From positions 2,480,001 through 2,544,000 of the forward strand of contig NZ_CP009556.1 of the NCBI RefSeq assembly GCF_000959365.1: a DNA stretch of 64,000 nt, given 5' to 3'. Origin of the DNA: Burkholderia oklahomensis C6786. GTDB taxonomy: Bacteria > Pseudomonadota > Gammaproteobacteria > Burkholderiales > Burkholderiaceae. Both the position numbers and the translations under genes were made by a program. This document shows positions 25,630 to 35,115 of the stretch, one piece after another (position 1 is the stretch's first letter; each line of letters begins with the position of its first letter). The notes below the pieces were generated by a model that did no database searches, was not told where the DNA came from, and was given only the letters and a program-made list of their open reading frames with translations.

Positions 25630-27123
25630 ATGTCCGACCAGCAACTCGAGAACCGCCCGGCCGATACCCGCCCCGCTCCGCTCGTGACGCGCGACGAATC
25701 GGTCACGCGCAGCCGCCGCGCGCGGCGCCCGCTCTGGCATCTGGTCCCGCGCACCGCCGGTTACGGCGTGGTGTTCTTCGTCATCTGGATGGTGCTGACC
25801 ATGATGTTCCCCAACATCTTCACGCGCTCTTCCGAACGCGCGGTGGTCGACAGCCAGGTGACGCTCGTCACGTCGCCGGTCGAAGGCATCGTGACCGAGC
25901 AGCACGTCGCGATCGGCAAGTCGTTCGAAGCCAATCAGCCGCTGATGACGGTGCAGAATCCCAACATCGATCGCGCGCTGCTGATCGACCTGACCGGCAA
26001 GGCGCTCGACAATCAGCAGCGCTACGACGCGGCGCGCGCCGAGCTCGCGGGCGACGAGAGCCAGCTTGCCGCGACTCAGCACGATCTGCAGCGCTATCAG
26101 GCCGCGTCGCAAAGGGAACATGCGGCCGACATCCACGCGCTGCAGGCGCGACTGGCGGCTGCGAAAGCGCAGGTCGACCAGCAGGAAGACGTGGTCAACC
26201 GCAACCAGGCGATGCAGTGGGCGGGCGCGGTGAGCGAGGCATACACGAATGCCTCGCGCTACCAGTTGTCGATCCTGTCCAACGCCAAGGCCGCGGCGGC
26301 CGCCGAGCTCGAACACGCGATCACCAACGGCGACGCGTCGCGGAGCAAAGTCTACGCTTCCGCCACCGACGGCCCGGTCGCGTCGCTCGCGCAGCGCAGC
26401 CGGCTGCTCAGCGCAGACATCGTGCAGCGCAAGGCCGAGATGACGCAGTTCGAGGCCTACGGCCAATCGGTGAACAAACTGATCGACGCCGAGAAGGAGC
26501 GGCTCGAGCGCCTGACCAATCTCGAAATCCGCTCGAGCGAGCCGGGCATCGTGGAAGACGTGCTCGCGCCGCCCGGCACCCGCGTGGCCGCCGGCGCGAC
26601 CTTGATCCGCGCGAGCAATTGCGCGCAATCGCGCGTGGTGGCGGTGTTCCCGCGCAGCCTGAGCGACGACCTGCTGCCCGGCACGCACCTGAACGTGCGC
26701 ATGGACGGCGTGCCGTTCCTGCTGCCCGCCTCGGTGGCCGAGGTGCTGCCGCGCGCGTCCGAAGGCGAGCAGGCGCGCTACTTCGTGCCCTTTCCGCCCA
26801 TCGAGAAGAACGAGATCTACGTGATCGCGAAGCTGGACCGGCCGCTCTCTTCGCTGCCCCACGGCGCGAGCGCCGGTCCGGCCGAGCGCTGCGCAATGGG
26901 CCACTGGGCCAAAGTGAGCCTCGACCAGAGCTGGCTCGTCAGCAACGTCTCCGATCTGGGCCACCTCGACCCGAACTGGCTGGACGGCTTCAAGTCGACC
27001 CTCGATCGCGGCGGGCGCTGGCTAGACGATTTCAGGCCGACCGGCCGACACTGGCTGAACGACTTGAAGACGACCGTCGATCGCGGCCGCCACTGGCTGG
27101 AAAACCTCAAGTCGCTCGCCTGA
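25630..27123 (+). CDS. HlyD/EmrA-type membrane-fusion protein of an exopolysaccharide operon
   Basis: 497 residues from MSDQQLENRPADTRPAPLVT, preceded by AGGAG; an ATG 15 bases upstream is possible. A cytoplasmic N-terminus (1-42) precedes one membrane segment (GYGVVFFVIWMVLTMMF). Next come half a lipoyl domain (VTSPVEGIVTEQHVAIGKSF), a long coiled coil (about residues 105-310), the second half-lipoyl (IRSSEPGIVEDVLAPPGTRV) and a beta-barrel. The last 55 residues hold four imperfect Trp-Leu repeats (NWLDGFK, RWLDDFR, HWLNDLK, HWLENLK) unusual for the family. It is the first gene of four; it should bridge the inner-membrane synthase to the outer-membrane lipoprotein, a role like that of Alg44 in alginate secretion. 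This is inference. Confidence 0.85.
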   Translation: MSDQQLENRPADTRPAPLVTRDESVTRSRRARRPLWHLVPRTAGYGVVFFVIWMVLTMMFPNIFTRSSERAVVDSQVTLVTSPVEGIVTEQHVAIGKSFEANQPLMTVQNPNIDRALLIDLTGKALDNQQRYDAARAELAGDESQLAATQHDLQRYQAASQREHAADIHALQARLAAAKAQVDQQEDVVNRNQAMQWAGAVSEAYTNASRYQLSILSNAKAAAAAELEHAITNGDASRSKVYASATDGPVASLAQRSRLLSADIVQRKAEMTQFEAYGQSVNKLIDAEKERLERLTNLEIRSSEPGIVEDVLAPPGTRVAAGATLIRASNCAQSRVVAVFPRSLSDDLLPGTHLNVRMDGVPFLLPASVAEVLPRASEGEQARYFVPFPPIEKNEIYVIAKLDRPLSSLPHGASAGPAERCAMGHWAKVSLDQSWLVSNVSDLGHLDPNWLDGFKSTLDRGGRWLDDFRPTGRHWLNDLKTTVDRGRHWLENLKSLA

Positions 27124-27145
27124 GCGCGCCTGCGGACACGTGCCG

Positions 27146-28486
27146 ATGAAACTTCACATCATGCACCGCTTGCGCAAGGCGGCATGGCTCGCGATGTTGC
27201 CGATGGCGCCCGTCATGCTCGCCCCCTGCCATGCCCACGGCGCGGAGAGCCCGCCGCAGCGCGCCGAACTGCTGGCTGCCGGATGCAAGACGCTGACCGA
27301 GCGCGTCGCGGCCGTGCCCGGCTCGGGGCCCGTCTTTCTCGGCAGCTACGAGCCCGCGCCCGGCGGCGCGGCGCTGGCGCCGGCGCTGACGCAGGCGGCC
27401 TTCGTCTACGACAACGCGCTCGCCAGCGTCGCGCTGGTGGCCTGTCGCCGCCCCGACGAGGCGCGCCGCATTGCCGACGCGATACTGCAGGCCAGCAGGC
27501 AGGACCGCCACTATCACGACGCGCGCGTGCGCAACGCTTACCGCGCCGGCGCGCTGCCGTCCGGTGCGGCGCCGCTGTCCGGCTGGTGGGACGCACCGAG
27601 CAAACGGTGGTTCGAAGATGCGTATCAGGCCGGCACCGCCACCGGCAACGTCGCCTGGGCCGCGTTGTCGCTGCTCGCCGTGCATGAAGCGACGCACGAC
27701 GAGCGCTATCTCGACGGCGCCGCCGCGCTGATGAGCTGGATCGATCCGGGCCGGCTCGATGCCACCGCGCCGGCCGGCTACGTCGGCGGCGAGTTCGGGC
27801 ACGAGCCGCGCCCGATCCGCCAGGGGTGGAAATCCACCGAGCACAACGTCGATGCCTACGCGGTCTTCCATTGGCTCGAGCAGCGCACGGGCGAGGCGCG
27901 CTGGCGCGCCGCCGCGGAGCGTTCGCGAGGCTTCGTCGCGGCCATGTGGGATGCGCGCGAAGGCCGCTTCCTGATCGGCACGCGCGACGACGGCCACAGC
28001 CCCAACATCGGTCCGTCGGCGCTCGACGCGGCGCTATGGCCGTTGCTCGCGATACCGGACGCGCCGGCCGACTGGCGCCGCAGCCTCGCGTGGGTCGAGC
28101 GAGCGCACCGCATCAACGGCGGCTACGGCTTCAACGCCCATCCGGACGGCATATGGACGGAAGGCACCGGCCAGGCGGCGCTCGCGCTGCAAGCGGTCGG
28201 CGACGAGGACAAGGCCCGGCCGCTGTGGGCGCTGCTGCTCGCGCAGCGCGCGCCGTCCGGCCTGCTCTATGCGACGCCCGAGCCGCGCATCCGCACCGGC
28301 CTGCCGATCGGCCCGACGTCGACCACCGAGGATTTCTATTACTTCCACCTCCCGCACCTGGGCGCCACCGCGTGGGCCGTGCTCGCGGCGGCGGGCTGGA
28401 ACCCGTTCCGCCCCGGCGGCTGCCTGCCCGGCGGCTGCCCAGGCCCGCGCTCCGCCGCCCCCAATGCCCGGGATACTCAGGAGTGA
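27146..28486 (+). CDS. Secreted six-hairpin (alpha/alpha)6 glycosidase-like protein
   Basis: 446 residues from MKLHIMHRLRKAAWLAMLPM; a GTG two codons upstream is less likely. The signal peptide ends near CHAHGAES. The body shows repeated paired helices with Trp/Tyr-rich loops (TATGNVAWAALSLLAVHEAT, WKSTEHNVDAYAVFHWLEQR, INGGYGFNAHPDGIW, FYYFHLPHLGATAWAVL), the layout of (alpha/alpha)6-barrel glycosidases and lyases. Acidic residues in STEHNVD and WTEGTGQ are candidates for catalysis. Polysaccharide synthase operons often include such periplasmic hydrolases (for example BcsZ, PslG, AlgL) that trim or clear polymer. It is not a clear BcsZ/GH8 member. It is translated just before the synthase (2-base gap). 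Confidence 0.75.
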   Translation: MKLHIMHRLRKAAWLAMLPMAPVMLAPCHAHGAESPPQRAELLAAGCKTLTERVAAVPGSGPVFLGSYEPAPGGAALAPALTQAAFVYDNALASVALVACRRPDEARRIADAILQASRQDRHYHDARVRNAYRAGALPSGAAPLSGWWDAPSKRWFEDAYQAGTATGNVAWAALSLLAVHEATHDERYLDGAAALMSWIDPGRLDATAPAGYVGGEFGHEPRPIRQGWKSTEHNVDAYAVFHWLEQRTGEARWRAAAERSRGFVAAMWDAREGRFLIGTRDDGHSPNIGPSALDAALWPLLAIPDAPADWRRSLAWVERAHRINGGYGFNAHPDGIWTEGTGQAALALQAVGDEDKARPLWALLLAQRAPSGLLYATPEPRIRTGLPIGPTSTTEDFYYFHLPHLGATAWAVLAAAGWNPFRPGGCLPGGCPGPRSAAPNARDTQE

Positions 28487-28488
28487 CG

Positions 28489-30456
28489 ATGTTCGATCTC
28501 TTTCTCGAAAACCGGTCATTGCTCGACATCAACGGCGGCGTGCTGCTGGTCGTGCTGCTGCTGACGCTGCTCGGCAAGCGCGAGCGCGCCGTCGACCGCA
28601 TCCTGTTCGGCGGCGTCACCGTCGTGCTGCTCGTCGTCTATCTGATCTGGCGCGCGACCCAGACGCTGCCCGAGCCTCGCATGGACTTCCCGAGCGTGTG
28701 GGCGCACGTCTTCTTCGGCTTCGAGTGCATGGCGCTCGCCTACACGCTCATCTCCGTCGTCGTGCTTTCCCGCACTACCGACCACACGCTCGACGCCGAT
28801 GCCGGCGAAGCCGCGCTGCGGCGCGCCGCGAAGGCGCCGCGCGTCGACATCTTCATCGCCACGTACAACGAAGGGCTGGACATCCTGGAGAAGACCGTCG
28901 TCTCGGCGCTCGCGATCGACTATCCGGACTTCCGCGTCTGGGTGCTCGACGACACGCGCCGCGACTGGCTCAAGGCATTCTGCGAGCAGGTGGGCGCGCA
29001 TTACGTCACGCGCGCGGACAACACGCACGCGAAGGCCGGCAATCTCAACAACGGGCTGCGCCGGAGCGCGCAGAGCGAAGACGGCGGCGCGCCCTACATC
29101 ATGGTGCTCGACGCCGATTTCGCGCCTCACCGGAAGATCCTGCTGCGCACGATCGGCCTCTTTTCCGATCCGGCAGTCGGCGTCGTGCAAACGCCGCAGT
29201 TCTACTACAACGCCGATCCCGTGCAGTACAACCTGCGCTCGACCGAATGCTGGGTCGACGAGCAGCGCGCGTTCTTCGACGTCATGCAGCCCGCCAAGGA
29301 TGCGTGGGGCACGGCATTCTGCATCGGCACCTCGTTCGTCGTGCGGCGCGATCTGGTCGAGCTGATCGGCGGCTTCCCCACCGGCACGGTCACCGAGGAC
29401 ATCCACCTGACCTATCGGCTGCTGCCGCACGGCTATGTGACGCGCTGGCTCAACGAGCGGCTCTCGGTCGGGCTGTCGGCCGAAGGGCTGCCGGAGTACA
29501 TCAGCCAGCGCAGCCGCTGGGGGCTCGGCACGATCCAGGTCGCCCTCACGCGGGACGGCCCGTTGCGCGGCCGCGGCTACACGTTCACCGAGCGGCTGCA
29601 CTACGTGCACGGGATGCTGCACTGGCTGAGCCGCCCCTTCACATTGATGCTGCTGCTCGGGCCGCTGCTGTACTGGTACTTCGACGTCCCGACGCTGTAC
29701 GGCGAGCCGATGCAGTTCCTCGCGTACGGCCTGCCCGCGCTGATCGGCTACTGGGGCTACAGCATGTGGATCACCGGGCGGCGCGCGCTGCCGATCTTCA
29801 CCGAGGTCACGCAGATCGTCTGTGCGCTGGCAGTCAGCGCGTCGCTCGCGAGCGCGATCGTCCGGCCGTTCGGGCGGCCCTTCAAGGTGACGAACAAAGG
29901 GCTGGACCGCTCGAAGCTCGTCGTCCATGGCAAGTTCGTGGCGCTCTACGCGAGCCTGATCGGGCTGTCGGCGCTCGGGCTGGGGCGCGCGCTGCTGGTC
30001 GATCCGGCGTCGCCGGGACTGGTGTTCAACTCGGTGTGGACCAGCGTTTCGCTCGCGCTCTACCTCGCGTCGCTGCTGGTGTGCGTGGAATTGCCGCGAC
30101 CTCGCAAGGAGGAGCGCTTCCCGTATCGCGTGCGTGCGCTGCTGCGCTTGGGCGAACAGGAATATTCCGTCACCACGCACGATCTGTCGTGCAACGGCGC
30201 CGCCGTGACGACCCCGCTCGCGCCGTCCCTGCCCGTCGGCAGCGAAGGCGCGCTGTGGCTCGAGCAAACCGGCTGGATACCGTGCCGCATCGCGCGCCGC
30301 CAGGGCTCGCTGGTCGGCGTCGCGCTCCATGCGGACATCGCGGCGCGGCACTGCCTGATCCGCATGCTGTTCGGCGATCCGCCGCACAACGTTGCCGCGC
30401 AGGGCCAGCCGCGGCTCGCCCTCTCGCGCCTGATGCAGCGCGCGCTGTCGGGCTGA
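28489..30456 (+). CDS. Processive GT2 glycosyltransferase (cellulose-synthase-like) with C-terminal PilZ domain
   Basis: 655 residues. Two or three membrane helices (about 15-95) precede the GT2 domain with the processive-synthase motifs VWVLDDT, MVLDADFAP, GTVTEDIHL and ISQRSRWGLGT. Four or more membrane helices follow, forming the channel (for example RPFTLMLLLGPLLYWYF). From about residue 535 there is a PilZ domain: RKEER gives RxxxR and DLSCNGAAV gives (D/N)xSxxG, the two c-di-GMP-binding elements. This is the BcsA layout, so the enzyme should make and extrude a beta-linked polysaccharide on c-di-GMP binding. The polymer is unknown. No bcsB, bcsC or bcsQ gene is nearby; instead an HlyD adaptor and a TolC-like lipoprotein flank it. 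Confidence 0.9.
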   Translation: MFDLFLENRSLLDINGGVLLVVLLLTLLGKRERAVDRILFGGVTVVLLVVYLIWRATQTLPEPRMDFPSVWAHVFFGFECMALAYTLISVVVLSRTTDHTLDADAGEAALRRAAKAPRVDIFIATYNEGLDILEKTVVSALAIDYPDFRVWVLDDTRRDWLKAFCEQVGAHYVTRADNTHAKAGNLNNGLRRSAQSEDGGAPYIMVLDADFAPHRKILLRTIGLFSDPAVGVVQTPQFYYNADPVQYNLRSTECWVDEQRAFFDVMQPAKDAWGTAFCIGTSFVVRRDLVELIGGFPTGTVTEDIHLTYRLLPHGYVTRWLNERLSVGLSAEGLPEYISQRSRWGLGTIQVALTRDGPLRGRGYTFTERLHYVHGMLHWLSRPFTLMLLLGPLLYWYFDVPTLYGEPMQFLAYGLPALIGYWGYSMWITGRRALPIFTEVTQIVCALAVSASLASAIVRPFGRPFKVTNKGLDRSKLVVHGKFVALYASLIGLSALGLGRALLVDPASPGLVFNSVWTSVSLALYLASLLVCVELPRPRKEERFPYRVRALLRLGEQEYSVTTHDLSCNGAAVTTPLAPSLPVGSEGALWLEQTGWIPCRIARRQGSLVGVALHADIAARHCLIRMLFGDPPHNVAAQGQPRLALSRLMQRALSG

Positions 30457-30510
30457 ACCCGGCCGTCGCAGTCCCCGCCCATCCGTCTTCTCGTCCTGGA
30501 GCCGCCGACC

Positions 30511-32241
30511 ATGCGAAGCCCACCGTTTCCCTCGCCTCCGTTGCGCGTGCTGCCCATCGCGCTCGCGCTCGGGATAGCCGCCTGCTCGATGGAGCCCACC
30601 TACAAGCGCCCCGATGCGCCCATCCCGTCCGCGTATCCGAGCGGCCCCGCCTATTCCGCGCCGGGCGGCCCGGCGACGCCGCAAAGCGGCCCGGCCGCGC
30701 CCGATCTCGGCTGGCGGAATTTCTTCGTCGACGCCCAATTGCAGCAATTGATCGCGCGGGCGCTCGCCAATAACCGCGACCTGCGCATCGCGACGCTCAA
30801 CATCGACGAAGCGCGCGCGCTGTATCGGATCCGGCGCGCCGCCCAGTTTCCCGCGATCGACGCCAACGCCGGGCTCACCAGTGAGCGCTTGAGCCCCGCC
30901 CTGCGCGCGCCGGGCCAGTCTGCGCTGATCAACACGTATGCGGCGAGCGTCGGCCTCACGAATTTCGAGCTCGACGTGTTCGGCCGCGTGCGCAGCCTGA
31001 GCCATGCCGCGCAGGAGCAATACCTGGCGACGGAGGAAGCGCGGCGAAGCGTCCACATCAGCCTGGTGGCCGAAGTGGCGAACACCTACCTGACCTTGCT
31101 GGCCGACCGCGCGCTGCTCAAGCTCGCGCAGGACACGCTCAAGAGCCAGCAGGACGCGGCCGAGATGATCCATCGCGGCAAGCAGGCGGGCGCGATGGCG
31201 CAGCTCGACGAACACCGCGCCGACACTCAGGTGCAGACCGCGCAGGTCGCCGTCGAGCAATTCACGCGGCAGGTCGCGCAGGACGAGAACGCGCTGATCC
31301 TGCTGACCGGCGGACCGTTGCCGAGCGGAGTGTCGAGCGCGGCGCCGCTCGACAGCCAGACGCTGCTGGCGGAGTTTCCGGCCGGCCTGCCGTCGACGCT
31401 GCTCGAGCGCCGCCCCGACATCATGGCCGCCGAGCATCGGCTCATCGCCGCGAATGCGAACATCGGCGCGGCGCGCGCGGCGTTCTTCCCGAGAATCACG
31501 CTCACGGGCGCGCTGGGCGTGGCGAGCGCGAGCCTGGCCGGGCTGTTCTCCGGCGGCGTGGCGTGGCTGTTCGCCCCGCAGTTGACCCTGCCGATCTTCA
31601 ACGCGGGCAGCAACCGGGCGAACCTCGATCTGGCGACGGTGCGCCGCGACATCAACGTCGCCAATTACGAACGCACGATCCAGGGCGCGTTCCGCGAGGT
31701 CTCCGACAGCATGGCCGCGCGCGGCACCTACGAGCGGGAAGCGAAAGCGCAGGAGACGATGATCCGCGATTTGAGCGAGACCAAGCGCCTCGCCGAAATG
31801 CGGTTCCGCAACGGCGTCGACGATTACTTCGGCGTGTTCGACGCGCAGCGCCAGCTCTTTACCGCGCAGCAGTCGCTCGTGACCTACAAGCTCGCGGGCC
31901 TGACGAGCCGCGTGACGCTTTACAAGGCGCTGGGCGGAGGCTGGCTCGAATCGACGGGCCCGGCGACGGCGCAGTTGCAGCCGCAACAGCGGACGCAGGC
32001 GCGTTCCCAACCTCAAACGCAACCGCAAATGCAATCGTCGCGATTGCTGGTGCAGACGCAATCGCAAATGCAGTCGCAGCCGCAAATGCAGACGCAACCT
32101 CAAATGCAAACGCAATCTCAGATGCAAACGCAGCCGCAAATGCAAACGCAACCGCAAATGCAACCGCAAACGCATCCGCAAACGCAACCTCAGCCGCAAC
32201 CGCAACCTCAGATGCAAACGCAACCGCCAATACAGCAGTAA
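30511..32241 (+). CDS. NodT/OprM-type outer-membrane lipoprotein with Gln-rich repetitive tail
   Basis: 576 residues. The signal ends with lipobox IAAC (Cys about 25) followed by SMEPTYKRPDAP, the usual start of an RND-type outer-membrane factor. Two OEP domains follow with long helical hairpins (LIARALANNRDLRIATLNID, LERRPDIMAAEHRLIAANAN, IGAARAAFFPRITLTGALGV). The trimeric barrel should form the outer-membrane duct of the exopolysaccharide exporter. After the normal end (KALGGGWLES) an extra 85 or so residues consist mostly of Gln, Pro, Met and Thr in short repeats (QPQMQTQ units), with no homology to the family and probably surface-loop or periplasmic disordered sequence. It is the last gene of the four-gene operon. 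Confidence 0.88.
   Translation: MRSPPFPSPPLRVLPIALALGIAACSMEPTYKRPDAPIPSAYPSGPAYSAPGGPATPQSGPAAPDLGWRNFFVDAQLQQLIARALANNRDLRIATLNIDEARALYRIRRAAQFPAIDANAGLTSERLSPALRAPGQSALINTYAASVGLTNFELDVFGRVRSLSHAAQEQYLATEEARRSVHISLVAEVANTYLTLLADRALLKLAQDTLKSQQDAAEMIHRGKQAGAMAQLDEHRADTQVQTAQVAVEQFTRQVAQDENALILLTGGPLPSGVSSAAPLDSQTLLAEFPAGLPSTLLERRPDIMAAEHRLIAANANIGAARAAFFPRITLTGALGVASASLAGLFSGGVAWLFAPQLTLPIFNAGSNRANLDLATVRRDINVANYERTIQGAFREVSDSMAARGTYEREAKAQETMIRDLSETKRLAEMRFRNGVDDYFGVFDAQRQLFTAQQSLVTYKLAGLTSRVTLYKALGGGWLESTGPATAQLQPQQRTQARSQPQTQPQMQSSRLLVQTQSQMQSQPQMQTQPQMQTQSQMQTQPQMQTQPQMQPQTHPQTQPQPQPQPQMQTQPPIQQ
32007..32238 (+). repeat. Imperfect CAA/ATG-type tandem repeats coding a Gln-rich tail
   Basis: About 230 bases built from units such as CCGCAAATGCAAACGCAA and shorter variants (CCGCAA, CTCAG, ACGCAA), keeping the reading frame as multiples of six bases. 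It codes the Q-P-Q-M-Q-T tail of the outer-membrane lipoprotein. Copy number is likely to vary between strains. Confidence 0.8.
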
Positions 32242-32908
32242 CGTCGGACGTCAGGCGACGTGACGGCGCGCCGCACGCCGCAACAACACGATCCAATATC
32301 GCGCGTCGCGCGCCTCGCCCTCGCCGAATTGCAAAGCCGTCGCCCGCAGCCGAGGCGGGCTACGGATTTGCACGCGCGCTCGATAGCCCGCCGCCGCCTG
32401 CCTCGCGCGAGAGCCGCCGCCGAGGCAAACGGCGCGCGATCCGTTGCGCCCGCCGCTCACGCCGCTCAAGCGCCTGCCGAAAACGCACCGGCCGAGCGGC
32501 GCGGCGATCCGCGGTTCGGCGGCGTCGTGAAGACGTACGACGCCCGAAGAGCGACGCGCGGCGCCGGCCGGCGCCGAGTCGCTCGCATCCGGGTGGCGGA
32601 CGCCGTCGCCCGCTCATCCGCGAGCGTCTGCTTCGAGCCGAAGCTCGACGCCGACGCGCATGCCGTCCGACCACCAACACGACAGCCGGCAAAGGCTTGC
32701 GCCGTCGGAAAACGAACATGCATCGCGCACGCGACGAACGCGCGGCGAACCCGCCGGACCGCCGGCGCCGCGCCTTTCAGCCGCTTCGCCGCCCTCCGAT
32801 CCTTACAAACCCCTAAAGAATCCGCCGCGCCTGCCGACAACCACGCCATCAGAGAGCGGTGACGCGTGCGTTCCGCCAACGTCCTCGTCCCCGCACTCCG
32901 GAGTCATC
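32242..32908. other. 667-base gap between the exopolysaccharide operon and the chemoreceptor
   Basis: Frames in this stretch are Arg/Ala-rich and lack codon bias or motifs. It should contain the chemoreceptor promoter; the ribosome site GGAG lies just before 32909. Nothing else seen. Confidence 0.5.
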
Positions 32909-34954
32909 ATGAACGTGCCCCTCTTCCGGCGCGCGAGCGTCGGCGCACGCCTCGCCGCGTTGTCCAGCGCACTCTTCGCCCTTCTCTTCGCCGCGTTCGT
33001 CTGGGCGCTGACCCACGCCGCCGGCGGCCAGGTCGCCGACCAGGTCCACGCGCGGATCGACGAGAAAGACCGCTCGATCGCCGCGATGATCGCGCTCTTC
33101 GACGAGGCGCTGACCGCCGAGGCGAGCCGCGCGATGACGCTCTTCGCCAGCTTCCTGCCGCCCGGCTACGCGCTCGATCCCGCACGGACGATCGACATCG
33201 CGGGCGTCGCGACGCCCGCGCTCACCGCCGGCGGCCAGACGCTGAACCTCGATTTCTCGATTCCCGACCAGTTCCTGCAGAAGAGCGGCGCGATCGCGAC
33301 GATCTTCGCGCGCAACGGCGACGATTTCGTCCGCGTGACGACGTCGCTGAAAAAGCAGGACGGCAGCCGCGCGATCGGCACGCTGCTCGACCGCAAGGGC
33401 CCCGCGTACGCGCCGCTGATGGCCGGCCGGACTTACACCGGTCTCGCGACGCTGTTCGGCAAACGTTACATCACCCAATACAAGCCGGTCACGGACGCGA
33501 GCGGCGCGATCGTCGGCGCGCTCTTCGTCGGGATCGACGTCGGCGCGGAGATGCGGCTCGTCGAGAACGGCATCCGCCAGTTGAAGATCGGCGAGCGCGG
33601 CTATTACTTCGTGCTCGACGCGTCGAGCGGCCCGACCCGCGGCAATCTGATCGTCCATCCGGAGCGCGCCGGCCAGCGCGCCGACGACGCGGCCGCGCCG
33701 TATGCGCAGATGCTTGCCGCGAAGGAAGGCCAGTTGTCTTACACGTCGACCGATAGCGCCGCGGGCGACGGCGGGCCGCGCGCGAAGTTCGTGTCGTTCG
33801 TCACGGTTCCGCAGTGGCAGTGGCTCGTCGGCGGCATCGCGATCGACGACGAAGTGATGGCCGACATGCGCGCGACCCGCAACCGATTCGCCGCGATCGG
33901 CTGCGCGTTCGTGCTCGCGTTCGCGGCGCTGTTCGTCGCGGTCGTCAAGCGCGTCGTCAGCAAGCCGCTCGACGCGGCCGCGCACGCGTCCGAGCGCTTC
34001 GCGGCGGGCGACCTGAGCGCGCGGATCGCCGCGCGCGGCGCGCACGACGGCGCAGACGGGCCGCACGCGAGCGGCCGCGGCGACGAGATCGGCCGGCTCG
34101 TGCGCGCGGTCGACGGCATCGGCGACGGCCTCGCGCGGATCGTCGCGCAGGTGCGGCGCGGCGCGGCCGACATCGCGCACGGCACCGTGACGATCGCGGC
34201 CGGCAGCAGCGACATGGCCGCGCGGATCGCGACGCAGGCGAGCAGCGTCGAGCAGACGGCCGCGAGCATGGAGCAGATCACGGCGGCCGTTCAGCAGAAC
34301 GCCGACCACGCGGCGCAGGCGAGCGCGCTCGCGACGGGCGCGTCGTCCGCCGCGACGACGGGCGGCGCGGCCGTGCAGCGCGTCGTCGCGACGATGGGCG
34401 ACATCCAGGGCGTCGCGCGCAAGATCGCGGAAATCACCGGCGTGATCGAGGGGATCGCATTCCAGACCAACATCCTCGCGCTGAACGCGGCCGTCGAGGC
34501 GGCACGCGCGGGCGAGCACGGCAAGGGCTTCGCGGTCGTCGCGTCCGAGGTGCGCGCGCTCGCGCAGCGCAGCGCCGCGGCGGCGAAGGAGATCGACGCG
34601 CTCGTCGACGAATCGGCGTCGACGGTCGAGCACGGCTTCCGGATCGCCGAAGACGCGCGCACGGCGATGCAGGACATCGTCGCGCGCGTCGATCAGGTGC
34701 GCGCGATCATCGCCGAGATCAGCGCGGCGTCGCGCGAGCAGTCGAGCGGGATCGAGCAGGTGAATCTCGCGGTCACGCAGATCGGCGCGGCGACGCAGCA
34801 GAACGCGACGCTGATCGCCGATGCCGAGCGCGCGGCCGCCGCGCTGCGCGACGAGGCCGCGCAGCTCGCGCACGCGGTCAGCGTGTTCAAGCTCGCGGCG
34901 GATGAAGGCGCGCAGCGGGCGCGCGGAGCGCCCGCGTACGCCGACACGCACTGA
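32909..34954 (+). CDS. Methyl-accepting chemotaxis protein with Cache-type sensor
   Basis: 681 residues from [20 protein letters not shown]; the frame is open upstream but CCGGAG fixes this start. TM1 is at about 14-35. A periplasmic Cache 3/Cache 2-type domain covers about 40-325 ([20 protein letters not shown], then [14 protein letters not shown]), and TM2 about 327-347. A HAMP segment follows ([20 protein letters not shown]), then the cytoplasmic coiled-coil signalling domain with hairpin tip [20 protein letters not shown]. Methylation helices show [15 protein letters not shown] and [14 protein letters not shown]. There is no C-terminal NWETF-like pentapeptide, so adaptation enzymes are not tethered. 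The ligand is unknown; Cache domains bind amino acids, organic acids or purines. No che genes are close. Confidence 0.92.
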   Translation: MNVPLFRRASVGARLAALSSALFALLFAAFVWALTHAAGGQVADQVHARIDEKDRSIAAMIALFDEALTAEASRAMTLFASFLPPGYALDPARTIDIAGVATPALTAGGQTLNLDFSIPDQFLQKSGAIATIFARNGDDFVRVTTSLKKQDGSRAIGTLLDRKGPAYAPLMAGRTYTGLATLFGKRYITQYKPVTDASGAIVGALFVGIDVGAEMRLVENGIRQLKIGERGYYFVLDASSGPTRGNLIVHPERAGQRADDAAAPYAQMLAAKEGQLSYTSTDSAAGDGGPRAKFVSFVTVPQWQWLVGGIAIDDEVMADMRATRNRFAAIGCAFVLAFAALFVAVVKRVVSKPLDAAAHASERFAAGDLSARIAARGAHDGADGPHASGRGDEIGRLVRAVDGIGDGLARIVAQVRRGAADIAHGTVTIAAGSSDMAARIATQASSVEQTAASMEQITAAVQQNADHAAQASALATGASSAATTGGAAVQRVVATMGDIQGVARKIAEITGVIEGIAFQTNILALNAAVEAARAGEHGKGFAVVASEVRALAQRSAAAAKEIDALVDESASTVEHGFRIAEDARTAMQDIVARVDQVRAIIAEISAASREQSSGIEQVNLAVTQIGAATQQNATLIADAERAAAALRDEAAQLAHAVSVFKLAADEGAQRARGAPAYADTH

Positions 34955-35115
34955 GCGCGTACGCCGTTCGTAAGCTATCGGCCGCATCGTCAGGCGTCCG
35001 AAAGCACTTCCTTCCGTCTCATGGATAACGCCGACTGACAGACGGCGTGCGGCTCCCTTACCTTGTGCTCGCGGCATGGATGCATGGCCAGATGCGATCG
35101 CACCGGAGGGAATCG

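Noticed and set aside
28516..32223. 1235-codon open frame on the minus strand across the synthase and lipoprotein genes
   Set aside because: It is a by-product of high GC third positions and the Gln-rich repeat; its protein is Arg/Ala/Leu low complexity, and real genes with clear motifs lie on the other strand.
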